64,000 nt of DNA from Hymenopellis radicata (Eukaryota > Basidiomycota > Agaricomycetes > Agaricales > Physalacriaceae). The DNA is taken from the NCBI GenBank assembly GCA_015501595.1, contig JADNRX010000189.1, positions 42,147 to 106,146 of the forward strand. Direction: 5' to 3'. A program made the position numbers and the translations under genes. Below, one piece after another: positions 48,065 to 58,650 of the stretch. Position 1 is the first letter of the stretch; every line of letters starts with the position of its first letter. The notes under the pieces are model-generated. The model did no database searches and was not told the DNA's origin. It was given only the letters and a program-made list of their open reading frames with translations.

Positions 48065-51000
48065 TCAGTTGCCTGAATAATGACGCTTCAAACCTTCCAA
48101 GAAAACCTTGGGAGCATAGCCCATGCCTTTACGCTTGTCTAGACTCTCTAAATCTGCTTGAAGTGCCGTATTAGCCTTAACTGCCGATACACCACCATGC
48201 TCCTCCTTTTTAATAATATCGCCACATTTGAGGAATGAGGAAATCCACTCTGGTTGACGATCGAAGAGTTGGCCCCAAACCTTCAGAGGCAGTACTTTGT
48301 CTGCAACATGATAAGCTAAGACGATTCTGAAAAGTTTAGAAACATACCAAGATAACGCGTATCATGATACGCTGTAGCAAACCAATGTGCAAGCACAACG
48401 AATGTGTCGTATGGTAATCCATTAGGATAGTTCGTTTTACTCTGCTGAAGCGAAACAAATGGAATATCGTTGCCAAATTTGCCCGTAATCATATTCGTAC
48501 CAATGGCGTATATCTGAACTGTTTTGGGACGCTGAGGAATGGTGTTCCGAGGATGCGTCTTGCTACTTTTGAGTTTTCCTGTACTCGATTCTTCTCCTGG
48601 ATCCATGTCATGTTGAACATCTCTAGTAAGAAGAAAATGTGCTGTAAATGATTCGCCACCTGGTGTACGTTCAAAGATGAATCGTTGAGCGGCTGTACTC
48701 CACCAAAGATGAGAGTTCCCAAGATTATCATCGGTAGGAAGATTGACCGTTGTGGAAATGTGGCCTGGCAATCCAGAACATTCCTTAGAACATTGTGTAC
48801 CACAGCGATGCAGAAGGGGTATCTGGATCTTGTAGAAAAGGTCATCGAGCTCTCGAAGCTTGACATCGTCTAGATGAAGTCCTATAGTACCTGAATCATA
48901 TTGAGAAATGACGTTTATATAACAGAAACAGACATACTGAGCTCCTGAATCTGAAGATCTGTACTATTCTCTATCGCCCCATAGAAGAGATGAATAACTG
49001 TTTCAACCTCTACGTGGAGCATTTTACGCTCCAATCGATCCGTTATATGTTGAGGAAGGACAATATAGTGTGTGTAGTCGTATACCGATGGAGCAACTTG
49101 GTATTGAGTTTGGCCATCGCGAAGTGAAATAATGATTCGAACTGTAAAAATATGAGAGAGATATTGATAAAAAGAGTGTATACATACTGGGAGTAGCCGA
49201 AGGATCATGATGTTGCTCAGGAGCCAGTTGATCTTGCTTCTGCTGCTCCTCCAGAGCTCGCTGATGTGCTTGGGCGTCCTTCTGCTCCTGAGCCTCTCGT
49301 GTCTTCCGCTCCAGCTCCTGCTGCTCCTCCAGAGCTCGCTGATGTGCTTGGGCGTCCTTCTGCTCCTGAGCCTCTCGTTCTTCCTCTCCAGCTCCTGCTG
49401 CTCCTCCAGAGCTTGCTGATGTGCTTGGGCGTCCTTCTGCTCCTGAGCCTCTCGTGTCTTCTGCTCCAGCTCCTGCTGCTCGTCCAGAGCTTGCTGATGT
49501 GCTTGGGCGTCCTTCTGCTCCTGAGCCTCTCGTTTCTTCTGTCCAGCTCCTGCTGCTCGTTCAGAGCTCGCTGATGTGCTTGGGCGTCCTTCTGCTCCTG
49601 AGCCTCTCGTTTCTTCCTCTCCAGCTCCAGCTGCTCGTCCAGAGCTCGCTGATGTGCTTGGGCATCCTTCTGCTCCTGAGCTTCTCGTTTCTTCCGCTCG
49701 AGCTCCTGCTCCTGCTGCTCATCAAGGCTCGCTGACGTGCTTGGGCGTCCTTCTGCTCCTGAGCCTCTCGTTTCTTCTGCTCCAGCTCCTGCTGCTCGTC
49801 AAGAGCTCGCTGACGTGCTTGGGCGTCCTGCTGCTCCTGAGCCTCTCATTTCTTCTGCTCCAACTCCTCGCTCTCTTGTTTCTGCTGCTCCTTCAGAGCT
49901 TGCTGATGCGCTTGAGCGGTCTCCTGTGGCAGTAGGACACGTGTATTTTTATTAGATGAACGTGTTTTAGTTTGTCGTTGAGAATGGTCTGGAACGTTTG
50001 GAGATGGTGGAGAACAACGCTGAGGCTAAGGAAAGGTAAATAATTGATAAGAAAATGAGATCAAGCATAGCACACCGTCCATTGGCCTTCCTTAGAAAGC
50101 TGATGCAGGAGTTGCTCCGCTGGCGACATATTAAAAAGATCCTCTGACTGAATATGATGCAGGTTGCAGTGAATAGGATGTACTAAAAGGTGTTGACGCT
50201 TGACAGCAATAGTCTGGCCTCGGCGCATAGGACTGCTACTAAGACTGACAAGCAGATCAATTTTTTCCGCAACAACGTTTTGTCGTCCAACCCATTGTGT
50301 CTAGTGCATCTCTATAATGAAGAAGTGAGATAATTGACAGTGCTTGAAAAGGAATACATACAGAGTTTTCCTGTGTTAACTGATAATACTCTGTCTCCAT
50401 AGTGGCTGCAGATGAACGTAAACCAAAAGACGTCGAAAATTGAAATTTAGACTGATCGCTCCATTTCGTCATTCAAAATTGGAAAGAATCCTATAGGTAT
50501 TATCACTGACGACTACTTAGGAATGTATATTAAGATGAACGACGGTTAAGATTCTCAAACAGACTTCTAACTTGATTCCACTTGCCATCCTCTTCACGAC
50601 CACATTCAATTGCTAGTTCCAACGTTTTCTGAAAGCCCGTGTGGTGATTCTGAAACCTCCAAGCCTGCAAATGGCGCTGAACAGTTTTCAGTACGAATGT
50701 ACTTTGAGGAAATGCTTGTTTGAAGGCAGGTTCCATAGATAAATTATCATCGGCCATATATCTCTCCATAACACGAAAGTGAGAGGCCATATCACAGGCA
50801 TACTTGAGAGGGAAAGTGACGCCACGTTTGTTAACTCTGTTAAATAGCAGTTAGTAGATTAATCAACTGTTAGGTAAACGACCTACGATGGGGGTGCAGT
50901 TGATGATGATGAGGAGGGGGTTCTGTAAGGCTTATTAGCATGAAAATATAAACTAAGATCGAACATACTCTTGCTTTATTGGCGAAGATATTTCTTCACT

Positions 51001-52443
51001 ATCACTAATATTGATAACGTCCAATGGTGTGGAAGAACGAATAGGTCTAGATAAGGATATTGATTAATTGAAGCGAGCAAGCAAAATAGATGAACACAAA
51101 CTCGACTTTGGGACGTTTTTCAGGACTAGAAGAAAACGGAGCAGTCTTTCGGCGCTTTTTGGGAGTAACAGGTTCGGCGGAAACTTCTATATCTAGTATA
51201 GCAGCAGGACAAGGAGTTCCTGATAATGAGGGATCCCCTAAAGTGATTTGGGCGCCATTGGAGAGATTTTGGAGTGGAATGTCAGATAGTGCCCAACAAC
51301 CATCATCGCCAACTTCACAGTATCGAGGAAGAGCTGTTTTCTGGATGCCAGCAAGGAGCGTCTCAGAATCGCCTGGACGAAACTGAGGTAGTGTCTTGAC
51401 TACAGTTCTAATAGTCAATGGTTTCATGTCGTTGGCCTAGGATTAACGATGAGAAATATTCAGAGAATAATCGAATAATATACCTGAACCCAACGAATAG
51501 TAATAGATGACTTGATATCTTGACTAAGCTGCTGTTTGGACTGTGACGTTGCAATAGGCGAATATGAGTTGGAACGAAAAGGAGATGAGGCATTAGGATG
51601 ATTTTGAGTATAGTATGGTCCAAGATTCTTGTATTGTGCAGGTTTCATAGGAGATTTGGACGATGAAGAAGACTTAGAGGGAGAAGGAGTCGTAGAGGGA
51701 GAAGGAGTCGTAGAGGGAGAAGGAGCCATAGATGGCAAGGAAGTCGTAGATGGCAAAGGAGTCTTGGACGGGGAAGGGGAAGGGGAAGGAGTAGGGCTGA
51801 CAGGCGGACTAGAGAAACGTGGCGAGCTGGAGCTGGAGCTGCCTATAGGAAGTTCTGACGATAAACCATGTATTGTAGACGAGGATGCTGATGCTATATT
51901 ATATATGAAAAGGCTTGCAAAGGAGGAGTAGAGCATATTCGCACCTTGTATACTTTCTTTTGGCCGCCGGTGACCAGATACAATACAAGCTTGATCAAGC
52001 CTCTCCGCGACTTTGAGGCAGCAACCTAAGCACGCAGCATATGTACAGCCCTGTCGAGGTGTATTCTTCTTGCATTCGACGCATTTGGCCTGTATAGAAT
52101 ATGAGAAACAGCGATATGCTAGGTTACGAAAAATTAATACCTTTTGGTCTTGGGATCGTGGAATCAAGGTGCCATTCGTTGCCCACCAGAAGCCATGACA
52201 TTCTGGAATGACATGTGGTGCCGAGAACGTGGAATGGTTGCGAGAGCACTGAAAATATAAATGAGCGCCTATTGAAAGAGGACGACAAACATACCTTGGC
52301 AAAATAAGCGCCTTTATTAGCTGGATTCTCCCTTTACCTTGACACAGGAATAGCTCTGTGATAACGCCCGTATTACAGTCAGGACAGACTGCTCCAGGTT
52401 CTAAGACGGGAGGCTGCCACCGTGTATCCATGTGGCGCAACAA
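48065..52443 (-). CDS. Large zinc-ribbon, Ser/Pro-linker and coiled-coil gene
   Basis: A multi-exon minus gene opening at the right array. It begins MLRHMDTRWQPPVLEP, then a cysteine-rich part (CPDCNTGV, ELFLCQGKGR, CSRNHS, ECHGFWW, CVECKKNTPRQGC, CLGCCLKV, CIVSGH), resembling zinc-ribbon modules common in basidiomycete proteins of unknown role. A Ser/Pro/Thr linker of about 90 residues follows, then exons with LPRYCEVGDDGCWALSD, PKKRRKTAPFSSSPEKR (nuclear-signal-like) and FPQSTFVLKTVQRHLQAW. Then comes a repeat-coded coiled coil (unit EAQEQKDAQAHQRALEEQ, 49222-49900), a beta-rich part (VAPSVYDYTHYIVLPQHI), SHLWWSTAAQRFIFERTPGG, and the end KGMGYAPKVFLEGLKRHYSGN at 48065. The repeat frame is broken by shifts and a TGA, so the gene may be inactive. 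Family unknown. Confidence 0.55.
49222..49900 (-). repeat. 78-bp tandem repeat (coiled-coil coding)
   Basis: About eight copies, starting (plus coordinates) near 49262, 49340, 49418, 49496, 49573, 49651, 49734 and 49812. Most are exactly 78 bp, but one is 77 and one is 83, which shifts the minus-strand coiled-coil frame. A TGA in that frame lies at 49846-49848. Confidence 0.9.
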
Positions 52444-52524
52444 TGAGCGTGCTGCACAAAATGTTTATGGTCGCAGGATCAAGCCACATATAAAAAACTA
52501 TACAGTTTAGGATCTAATCCTATA

Positions 52525-53510
52525 GGTACATTGGGAGATATGATCCTACAGGTGCTTCCTAAAATGACCTGTAGGTTCATATATATGTATGTAGACAACA
52601 AATGTATGACGTGCATATATAGGAGTGCTACAATGTTACCTGCAGGTGCATTCAGAGTGTTTGAGAGCCATCTGTGGTTAGGGTTGTAATGACGTACATG
52701 AATCTGACTACTAAGCTGAAACTCAGATTCATCTACGTCATCAGCCCGAAGAGAACCTGAGGTAACGTCTAAGAGCACCTGCAGGTAACGTCCGAGTACA
52801 CCTGCAGGTAATGTCGTAAGAGCACCTGCAGGTAACCTCTGAGTACACCTGTAGGTAAGATCTGAATACACCTACAGGTAACGTCTAAGAGCACCTGCAG
52901 GTGACGTCTGAGTACACCTGTAGGCAAGATCCCAATACACCTGCAGGTAATGTCGTAAGAGCACCTGCAGGTAACATCTGAGTGCACCTGTAGGTAAGAT
53001 CTGAATACACCTACAAGTAACGTCTAAGAGCACCTGCAGGTGACGTTTGAGTACACCTGTAGGCAAGATCTCAATACACCTGCAGGTAATGTCGTAAGAG
53101 CACCTGCAGGTAACGTCTGAGTACACCTGTAGGTAAGATCTGAATACACCTACAGGTAACATCTAAGAGCACCTGCAGGTAACATCTGAGTGCACCTGTA
53201 GGTAAAATCTGAATACACCTACAAGTAACGTCTAAGAGCACCTGCAGGTGACGTCTGAGTACACCTGTAGGCAAGATCCCAATACACCTGCAGGTAATGT
53301 CGTAAGAGCACCTGCAGGTAATGTCTGAGTACACCTGTAGGTAAGATCTGAATACACCTGCAGGTAACGTCTAAGAGCACCTGCAGGTAACGTCCGAGTA
53401 CACCTGCAGGTAACGTCTGAGTACACCTGCAGGTAACGTCTAAGAGCACCTGTAGGTAACGTCCGAATGTACCTGCAGGTGCACTAAAATGCTACCTATA
53501 GGTGATGAAC
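52525..53510 (+). repeat. Right subterminal palindrome array, ~23-bp period
   Basis: About thirty consecutive units from 52757 to 53500, each 23 or 24 bp, consisting of ACCTGCAGGT (or TGTAGG/TACAGG variants) plus a spacer such as AACGTCTAAGAGC or AAGATCTGAATAC. Scattered sites extend back to 52525. The spacers alternate in a longer-period pattern, showing growth by unequal exchange. Same core and spacing as the left array, different spacers. Confidence 0.92.
52688..52743. repeat. Hairpin C, imperfect third copy
   Basis: Arms of about 20 bases around a loop CTACTAAGCTGAAAC, with two mismatches between arms. The stem (GATGACGTAGATGAATC-type) and loop (AAGCTGA) match hairpins A and B. It lies about 250 bases upstream of the minus gene starting at 52443, inside the right array. 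Confidence 0.8.
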
Positions 53511-53518
53511 AGAAGGCT

Positions 53519-53675
53519 ATGTCTACCGGTAGATACCCCAAATGCCCCGAAAGCAGCAGCCGGCGCTGGAGCAGCTACCTCCGCCCACAGTCGGCGCAGC
53601 CGGCGTCGAAGACACCTGCAGGTAGGCTCCGAGAGGCGATCGGAGGCGATCGCCAGCAGAAGCTGCTTTCTGGGT
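53519..53675 (-). repeat. Right terminal inverted repeat of the large element
   Basis: Read on the minus strand it repeats the left end: AGAAAGCAGCTTCTGCTGG, CGATCG, CTCTCGGAGCCT, ACCTGCAGGTGT, then GTAGACAT (53519-53526 inverted), with an extra CG-rich stretch between the last two. Confidence 0.6.
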
Positions 53676-53975
53676 AAAGCCATCCACGAAGATCTCGTAG
53701 AGGGGGAATTGTTTAGCTTCTGTTACGGCATCAATGACCAGATGGTCCAGCCGCTCGCATTTTCGACAAAGTCGACGCCCAGCCCTGTCTTCTTATTTGT
53801 CTACAAGGAGGAGTACTACTTCTACAACTTTGACTCGGACAGCGGCCTGGTGCGGTTCCACGGACGCTTCGCGTCGCACGAGGACTTCCTCAGCCAGTTC
53901 AAGGGGGAGTACGCCATCATGCAGATGGGGGTAGAGGTCCCGACGATCCAGCGGGAAATCCCGGACAAATGTTAA
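53672..53975 (+). pseudogene. C-terminal gene fragment abutting the element end
   Basis: From the end of the right repeat the frame reads LGKAIHEDLVEGELFSFCYG, PVFLFVYKEEYYFYNFDSD, GLVRFHGRFASHEDFLSQFK and ends EIPDKC at 53975. The codons look those of a real protein, GC-rich in third positions. Upstream the frame runs on through the repeat and is not natural coding (Arg/Ala/Ser-rich). I take it as the 3' part of a host gene cut by the element, or a captured fragment. The missing 5' part is not evident left of 31712. No family recognised. Confidence 0.4.
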
Positions 53976-54779
53976 ATTGTAAAGACGAACGAGTCGAGTA
54001 GGCTAAAAGTGTTGGTGTTCTTCGGTGACTTGAAAATTTGAAGGCTCCCGTTCATTTGATACTCGTTAGTCGCTTCACTAAGTTGTACGTAGATAATATA
54101 GGCGCGCGCTTGTCAAGTTCTGATACCGGAGAGGCCAGCTGCAGGTAGTGAGCCGGCCCACGTTCTTGCGTCGATTCTGTCGGTGATGGAACGAATGAGG
54201 GCGAGCTATCCTGTTATCAGTGAGTTACTTAAAGGTTCTTGTGGCGGATTTGCGGTTCCTGATTTTCATGTAGGCGATCAGTTGGTTGAGGTTCGAGCCG
54301 CGCTGAGCTAGTAGTGGCGAGTTATCCTGCTCGTTGTTATGTTATGTTACGATGCCTAGACTAGACCTAATTACTTAGAAACCATATATAATAATTGCAG
54401 TATGGACTCCGAATCTCGCGACTGCTACTTTCGTTAAGCTTCCACGCGTCACGAGCTTCAGTTGATGCGGCTCAAAACACAAGTCGAGTCCAAGATGAGA
54501 CATTCGAGGGCCTTTGTGAATGCAGCCAGCCGTCGCCTATGTCTTGCACTCCGAGGTGATTTGAGAAATCCTGAAAAGAACTGCCGGTATAATATCATTA
54601 TGTGTTATTTCCAAGTTATTTCTAACAAAGTGGAGGTGATGCAACTCATATACACATGACAGATCAGTTACTGAGTTAGGAGAAAGACTAGCGGTATAAG
54701 TCGGCCAAGACCAACAAAACTTCATGCAAACACAAAGTAAGTTACGGGCCAAGTCCAGAGGGAGTACGGCAAGCCGCAC
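53976..54779. other. No supportable gene
   Basis: AT-richer spacer. A 65-codon plus frame at 54462 has no motif. Nothing else seen. Confidence 0.4.
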
Positions 54780-56719
54780 TCACGAGCTCGGATCAGGACC
54801 CAATCGCAAAATGACCTTGGGGAGCTTTTTGCTCTGTAACGGCGGGGACTCGTTGTCCTCCTCCTCCTCTACTCTGGGGTCTTCTTCCACCTCCTGCTTA
54901 GGCGGAGGTGCCTTGCCCTTCTGCGGCGTCGCAGCCGGAGAATTCCTCCGACTCGGTCTGTCTCTCAATTTCATCGGCACAACGGGGGAGCTCCACTTTG
55001 TAAACCCATCATCAATAGTGGACAAAATCGCTCCAGCACGCTCAATCCAGGGAGCGCCCAGCGACTGTTTACCTCCACGGCGTTTCTTCGTTAATTTCTC
55101 CAGCTATTGTTGCAGGCACAATTAGTTCGTACACACAAAGTAGAGGGATGTTTGATATACATACCGCTTGAAGGTTGTCAAGACTCCACCACTCTTCGTC
55201 AACGTCAATCGCAGTGAGTCCGAGAACATGAGCCATGGCTCCACTGATGAGGGCAAGATCGCTGTAGCCTCCTTCAAGTACAGTGACCAGCCGTCCACGC
55301 GAATAGCGATCTGCCATGGCGCATGCGTCTCGTGTGAAGCGATGATAAAACGCCGTAGGGACCTTCCGATTGTGCCGCGACATGCTTTCGTACTCGTGTT
55401 CACATGCATCCATGCCGCAGCTGTAGGGAAGGGAATTAGTAAGGGTGTAGAGAACACTCCAGAGAATTTATGGACCTGATGAAGAATAATACGTCGTCTC
55501 CCGGGCCTCCTGTCGAGTCCAAAAATTCCTGCGCTTTGTCGAATACGGTCCTATACTTTTTCGCATACAGCTCGTCAAAGAAGTGTGCTTCCGATTCATA
55601 AGTTTGAAGGTGGACATTCTCAATGTATTGCCCATGAGAACCATGTAGAGAGACAGAGGCAGCTTGAACGAGGTGCGGTTTTCCATCCTATGTGTAGCTG
55701 ACTGAACAATGATGTGTTCTTGTAGGAAACAAGTACTTACTTCGCAAGGATACGACAGTACATCGTGGATAGAGCCGTAATATATTCGAGGACCTGGTTT
55801 CACGTTAGGTGCTCCACCTTCAGATTCAAGCGTCTTGCGATACGACTCCTCGTTAATCTGCCATACAATGGACTGAGTTCCGTTGCCTGTAGGAGGCTAA
55901 GAGGGCTAAGAAACGACGAGCGGATAGAAAACGTACCATGATGTAGGTCTATATCAAAGATAACAACGCGACTTATGGAATGCTTCAAGTGGGCTACAAG
56001 GTAACTCAGGACGCAGGAAACTTGGACGAGAAAGTAACTGGCCATGCGCTGCAGCAACCGCCACATTGTTGACGAAGCAAAACCCTTCGGGTGTGTCTTC
56101 ACCACAATGATGTCCCGGTGGTCTTATAACGGCAAATGCACGCGATATACCATCGTTACAAGCCATCACGGTGTCAACGGCTTCGCAAACGGCGCCCAAG
56201 GCGCCCTCCATCGCAAGGATACTCTCAGGACATACTGAAAATAAAGTGTCAGTCACACGAAAACCGATTCCGAGAACGTAGTGACGTACAATAGAGGTCT
56301 CCTTGAGAAAGACCTTGGGGAATCTCTGACTCCCCGTTAGCGATCTTGTTCCAGCTTTCTTCGGCAAGCTTTTTCAATCTAGGTGCATGAACGTCGCCGT
56401 TTACATCACCATGAATGAATTTAACCGCAGGGTCGTGGAGAATATCCAGAGACGCCGCGGTTCTGATAACTTTGACGGGAGCCTCGGGGGATACGGTTCC
56501 TATCTTCAAGCGATCAAGTGCAGCCACGAGATCTTGATCATCGGACGAAGACGAAGAGGATTTAGGAGATTCTAGTCGAGAAAGAGCCGCCGCTAGCCCG
56601 ACTTTGACGGCACGTATACGTTCTGGACGCTCTACGATTTGTGACAAGTCCTTGGAACGAATGTATTGATGCTTATAGCATGCATCTTGCAGTATCACGG
56701 CCGCCCGGTGTGGCTCCAT
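54780..56719 (-). CDS. HOS3: Histone deacetylase, Hos3 type
   Basis: A class II-like zinc deacetylase acting on histones and septin-ring or cell-cycle targets in fungi. Exons join to MEPHRAAVILQDACYKHQYIR, IVERPERIRAVKVGLA, then AVIRPPGHHCGEDTPEGFCFVNN (active-site histidines), RVVIFDIDLHHG (zinc ligands Asp and His), KPGPRIYYGSIHD, ASVSLHGSHG-type segment, SCGMDACEHEYESM and LEGGYSDLALISG near the catalytic Tyr region. The C-terminal tail is long, Pro/Glu/Lys-rich and disordered (RRNSPAATPQKGKAPPP), ending LRLGPDPSS. The start is taken at 56719 because the conserved part begins there; an in-frame ATG lies 27 codons upstream (56800). Eight or more short introns. Confidence 0.9.
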
Positions 56720-56851
56720 TAGTTTGAGGAGCAGGATATCAGAATGAGGTGTTTTAGTGAGATGGTCAAAGAACGAACAGATTGTTACGGTAATTTCCAA
56801 TTCGATCGCGCATGCACGTGTGATTTAGGGCCGGCCCAAGCGCGACGCGAA

Positions 56852-57432
56852 TCAAGGAAGGATTGAACGAGCGACTTTGTAGCGAGTTAAGAAATGACAA
56901 GCTGAGGGCCCCGGGCGGCCTGCTTCCTCCGTATATAGCACCTTGACTTTGCCTTGGCTGATGAGCATTTTTCTAGAACTCGAACGCTCTACGCATTGTA
57001 CACCAAATACTGTGTCGGATAGATCAACTTGATTGACAACTAATAGATACATGCTTTTCGTTTCGAGTATGAAAAACTTGTACCATAGGCTTGAGAGAAA
57101 CTGGGACAACAACTTATTGACCAGTTTCATGCCCAACAGTACTTCAACACCTAGTCAACGCGATGGCGGCATACAGAGGATTGAAAACTTACAGGCATCG
57201 CTTCAACAAAGTGTCGCTTGTCTCGAAAGATTCCAACCAACCAAGGTTGCCCGCTCTCCGTGCGATTGAACATCATCTCAGTCCGACCACCTGAAAACAG
57301 GTCAAGATACCGAGCCCAAGACATGCGTAGCAAATTGACCCTGCCGCCGTAGGTCGTGGTCGGCAGTAGAGGCACCTGCGTACACTCGATACAGCGGTGC
57401 AAAGACGGAAAAGAACCCCAGAAACACGCCAT
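56852..57432 (-). CDS. Weak candidate gene, unknown
   Basis: Two minus frames that could join by one intron: MACFWGSFPSLHRCIECTQ with GRVNLLRMSWARYLDLFSGG, then LVNKLLSQFLSSLWYKFFILE and CHFLTRYKVARS. No motif is recognised and nothing shows that the join is real. It lies just upstream of the Hos3 gene on the same strand. Confidence 0.25.
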
Positions 57433-58650
57433 GGGGTGCTTGAGTGTTAGACAGTCCCGTTCATCTCCCTGCTCTAGATATAGTTTGAATTAATCTTGGC
57501 TGGAGACTTAATGAATGATGAATGAATGAGTCGGGGCGTCGTTGATTGTTGTTTAAACCACAGAATTGTATCGAGTCTTCACAAACATAGTATTGCAGGC
57601 TCTGTTAGAGATGCCAAGTCCGATGTCGAAATCTTGCGTCGTATGCCACTCGGGAAGCATTTGCGCCGTGGTCCCAGTATCCCCGGAGTTTTACCGTACT
57701 GGGGAAGGGCGTGGGGAAGAACTAGAGGCGTGCAGATGCAGTTGATGAGCATGGAATGAAGGAAAGACGACAGAGGACAACATCAGACAACATCGCGAAT
57801 TTCGAAAATGTCACAAGTCAGGTGACGTCGTGGGCGTCAGTTGAATCACGTCACGTTCAGAAACGTTCCTTTCTGCACACTGCCATCGTCTAACTTTAAC
57901 TGCCATACTGTTTCGCGTCCAATACATGCGGCTTTGGTTCCCGAACTCGCCGCGGAACTTGATTCTCTGGAGACGGGCGCTTAGCTAAGGTAAAAAAAAA
58001 CAAGACTTCAGTGTCCGATATCCTGATTGCGATTATCATTATCCTCAATGCCGGCAGCGCTTGTTGCTCAATGCTCTCCGATGTCCGTTACTTGTCCGCG
58101 TTATGCGTTTTTCCGTGCCATAAACGTTGACCACCGTCCTTGAGTTTTCTCTTTGCTGCACAACTTTGAACTACCTGTCTACCTGAGCCGTTTTGCGACT
58201 GTATTGCTGGCTATTGCTGGTTCTATAACGCTGATGGTTTCCAGCGCTCACTGATCTTGATTGCCAAGGCTCCATGTACGTAAATATCAATTCCTTTCTA
58301 ATTTCTAGCGTAGGTGGTCTTCCGACGTTGACCTGCTTCTTCAGGACAACCCTGAAGTTGGTCCAGTCTGAAGTGAACCAAAAATGAACAGATGGGCGCA
58401 ATTTCGACGCAGACTCCATGGGCCAGCGCTTGTTGCAAATGGTGCGATCGCAAGTACTCAAGTACCCAGACCTTGAGTGAAGCTTAAGCGCCGGCGTTTC
58501 AAATTTTACGCCTTATCAGGCTCGATGATAGTGGCTTGATATATACCGGCACTCGTGTGTTTCCTTTTAAACATCAAGAACAACGAAACAAACATGTAAG
58601 CACACTTCTTTTCTCTCCACCATCTCCAGGACCACTAACGACCATTCGCG
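57433..58650. other. Intergenic, no supportable gene
   Basis: Short frames only. A TATATA box-like run near 58537-58545 lies about 110 bases upstream of the membrane-protein gene at 58651 and may belong to its promoter. Confidence 0.35.

Larger units (their letters stand above)
31712..53675. mobile_element. Candidate ~22-kb KDZ-class DNA transposon
   Basis: Three things mark this as one unit. First, both ends carry diverged inverted repeats, sharing CTGCTGGCGATCG (left 31729-31741; inverted at 53647-53659), CTCGGAG, ACCTGCAGGTGT and GTAGACAT in the same order. Second, just inside each end lies an array of the same palindromic ACCTRYAGG site. Third, the outermost genes point inward: a KDZ-type transposase with CxC5/CxC6-like clusters on the left and a zinc-ribbon gene on the right. 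It also carries TET/JBP-like dioxygenase genes, which are known to travel with KDZ transposons in basidiomycetes. I found no clear target duplication, so the exact ends are uncertain by some tens of bases. Confidence 0.65.

Noticed and set aside
49207..49955. Plus-strand frames through the 78-bp repeat (Gly/Arg/Pro/Ser and Leu-rich products)
   Set aside because: They are shadows of the repeat in other frames. The minus coiled-coil reading fits the surrounding gene better.
52679..53449. Minus-strand Leu/Pro/Cys-rich frames through the right array
   Set aside because: They arise from the ~23-bp repeat being open in several frames at once; no natural protein composition.
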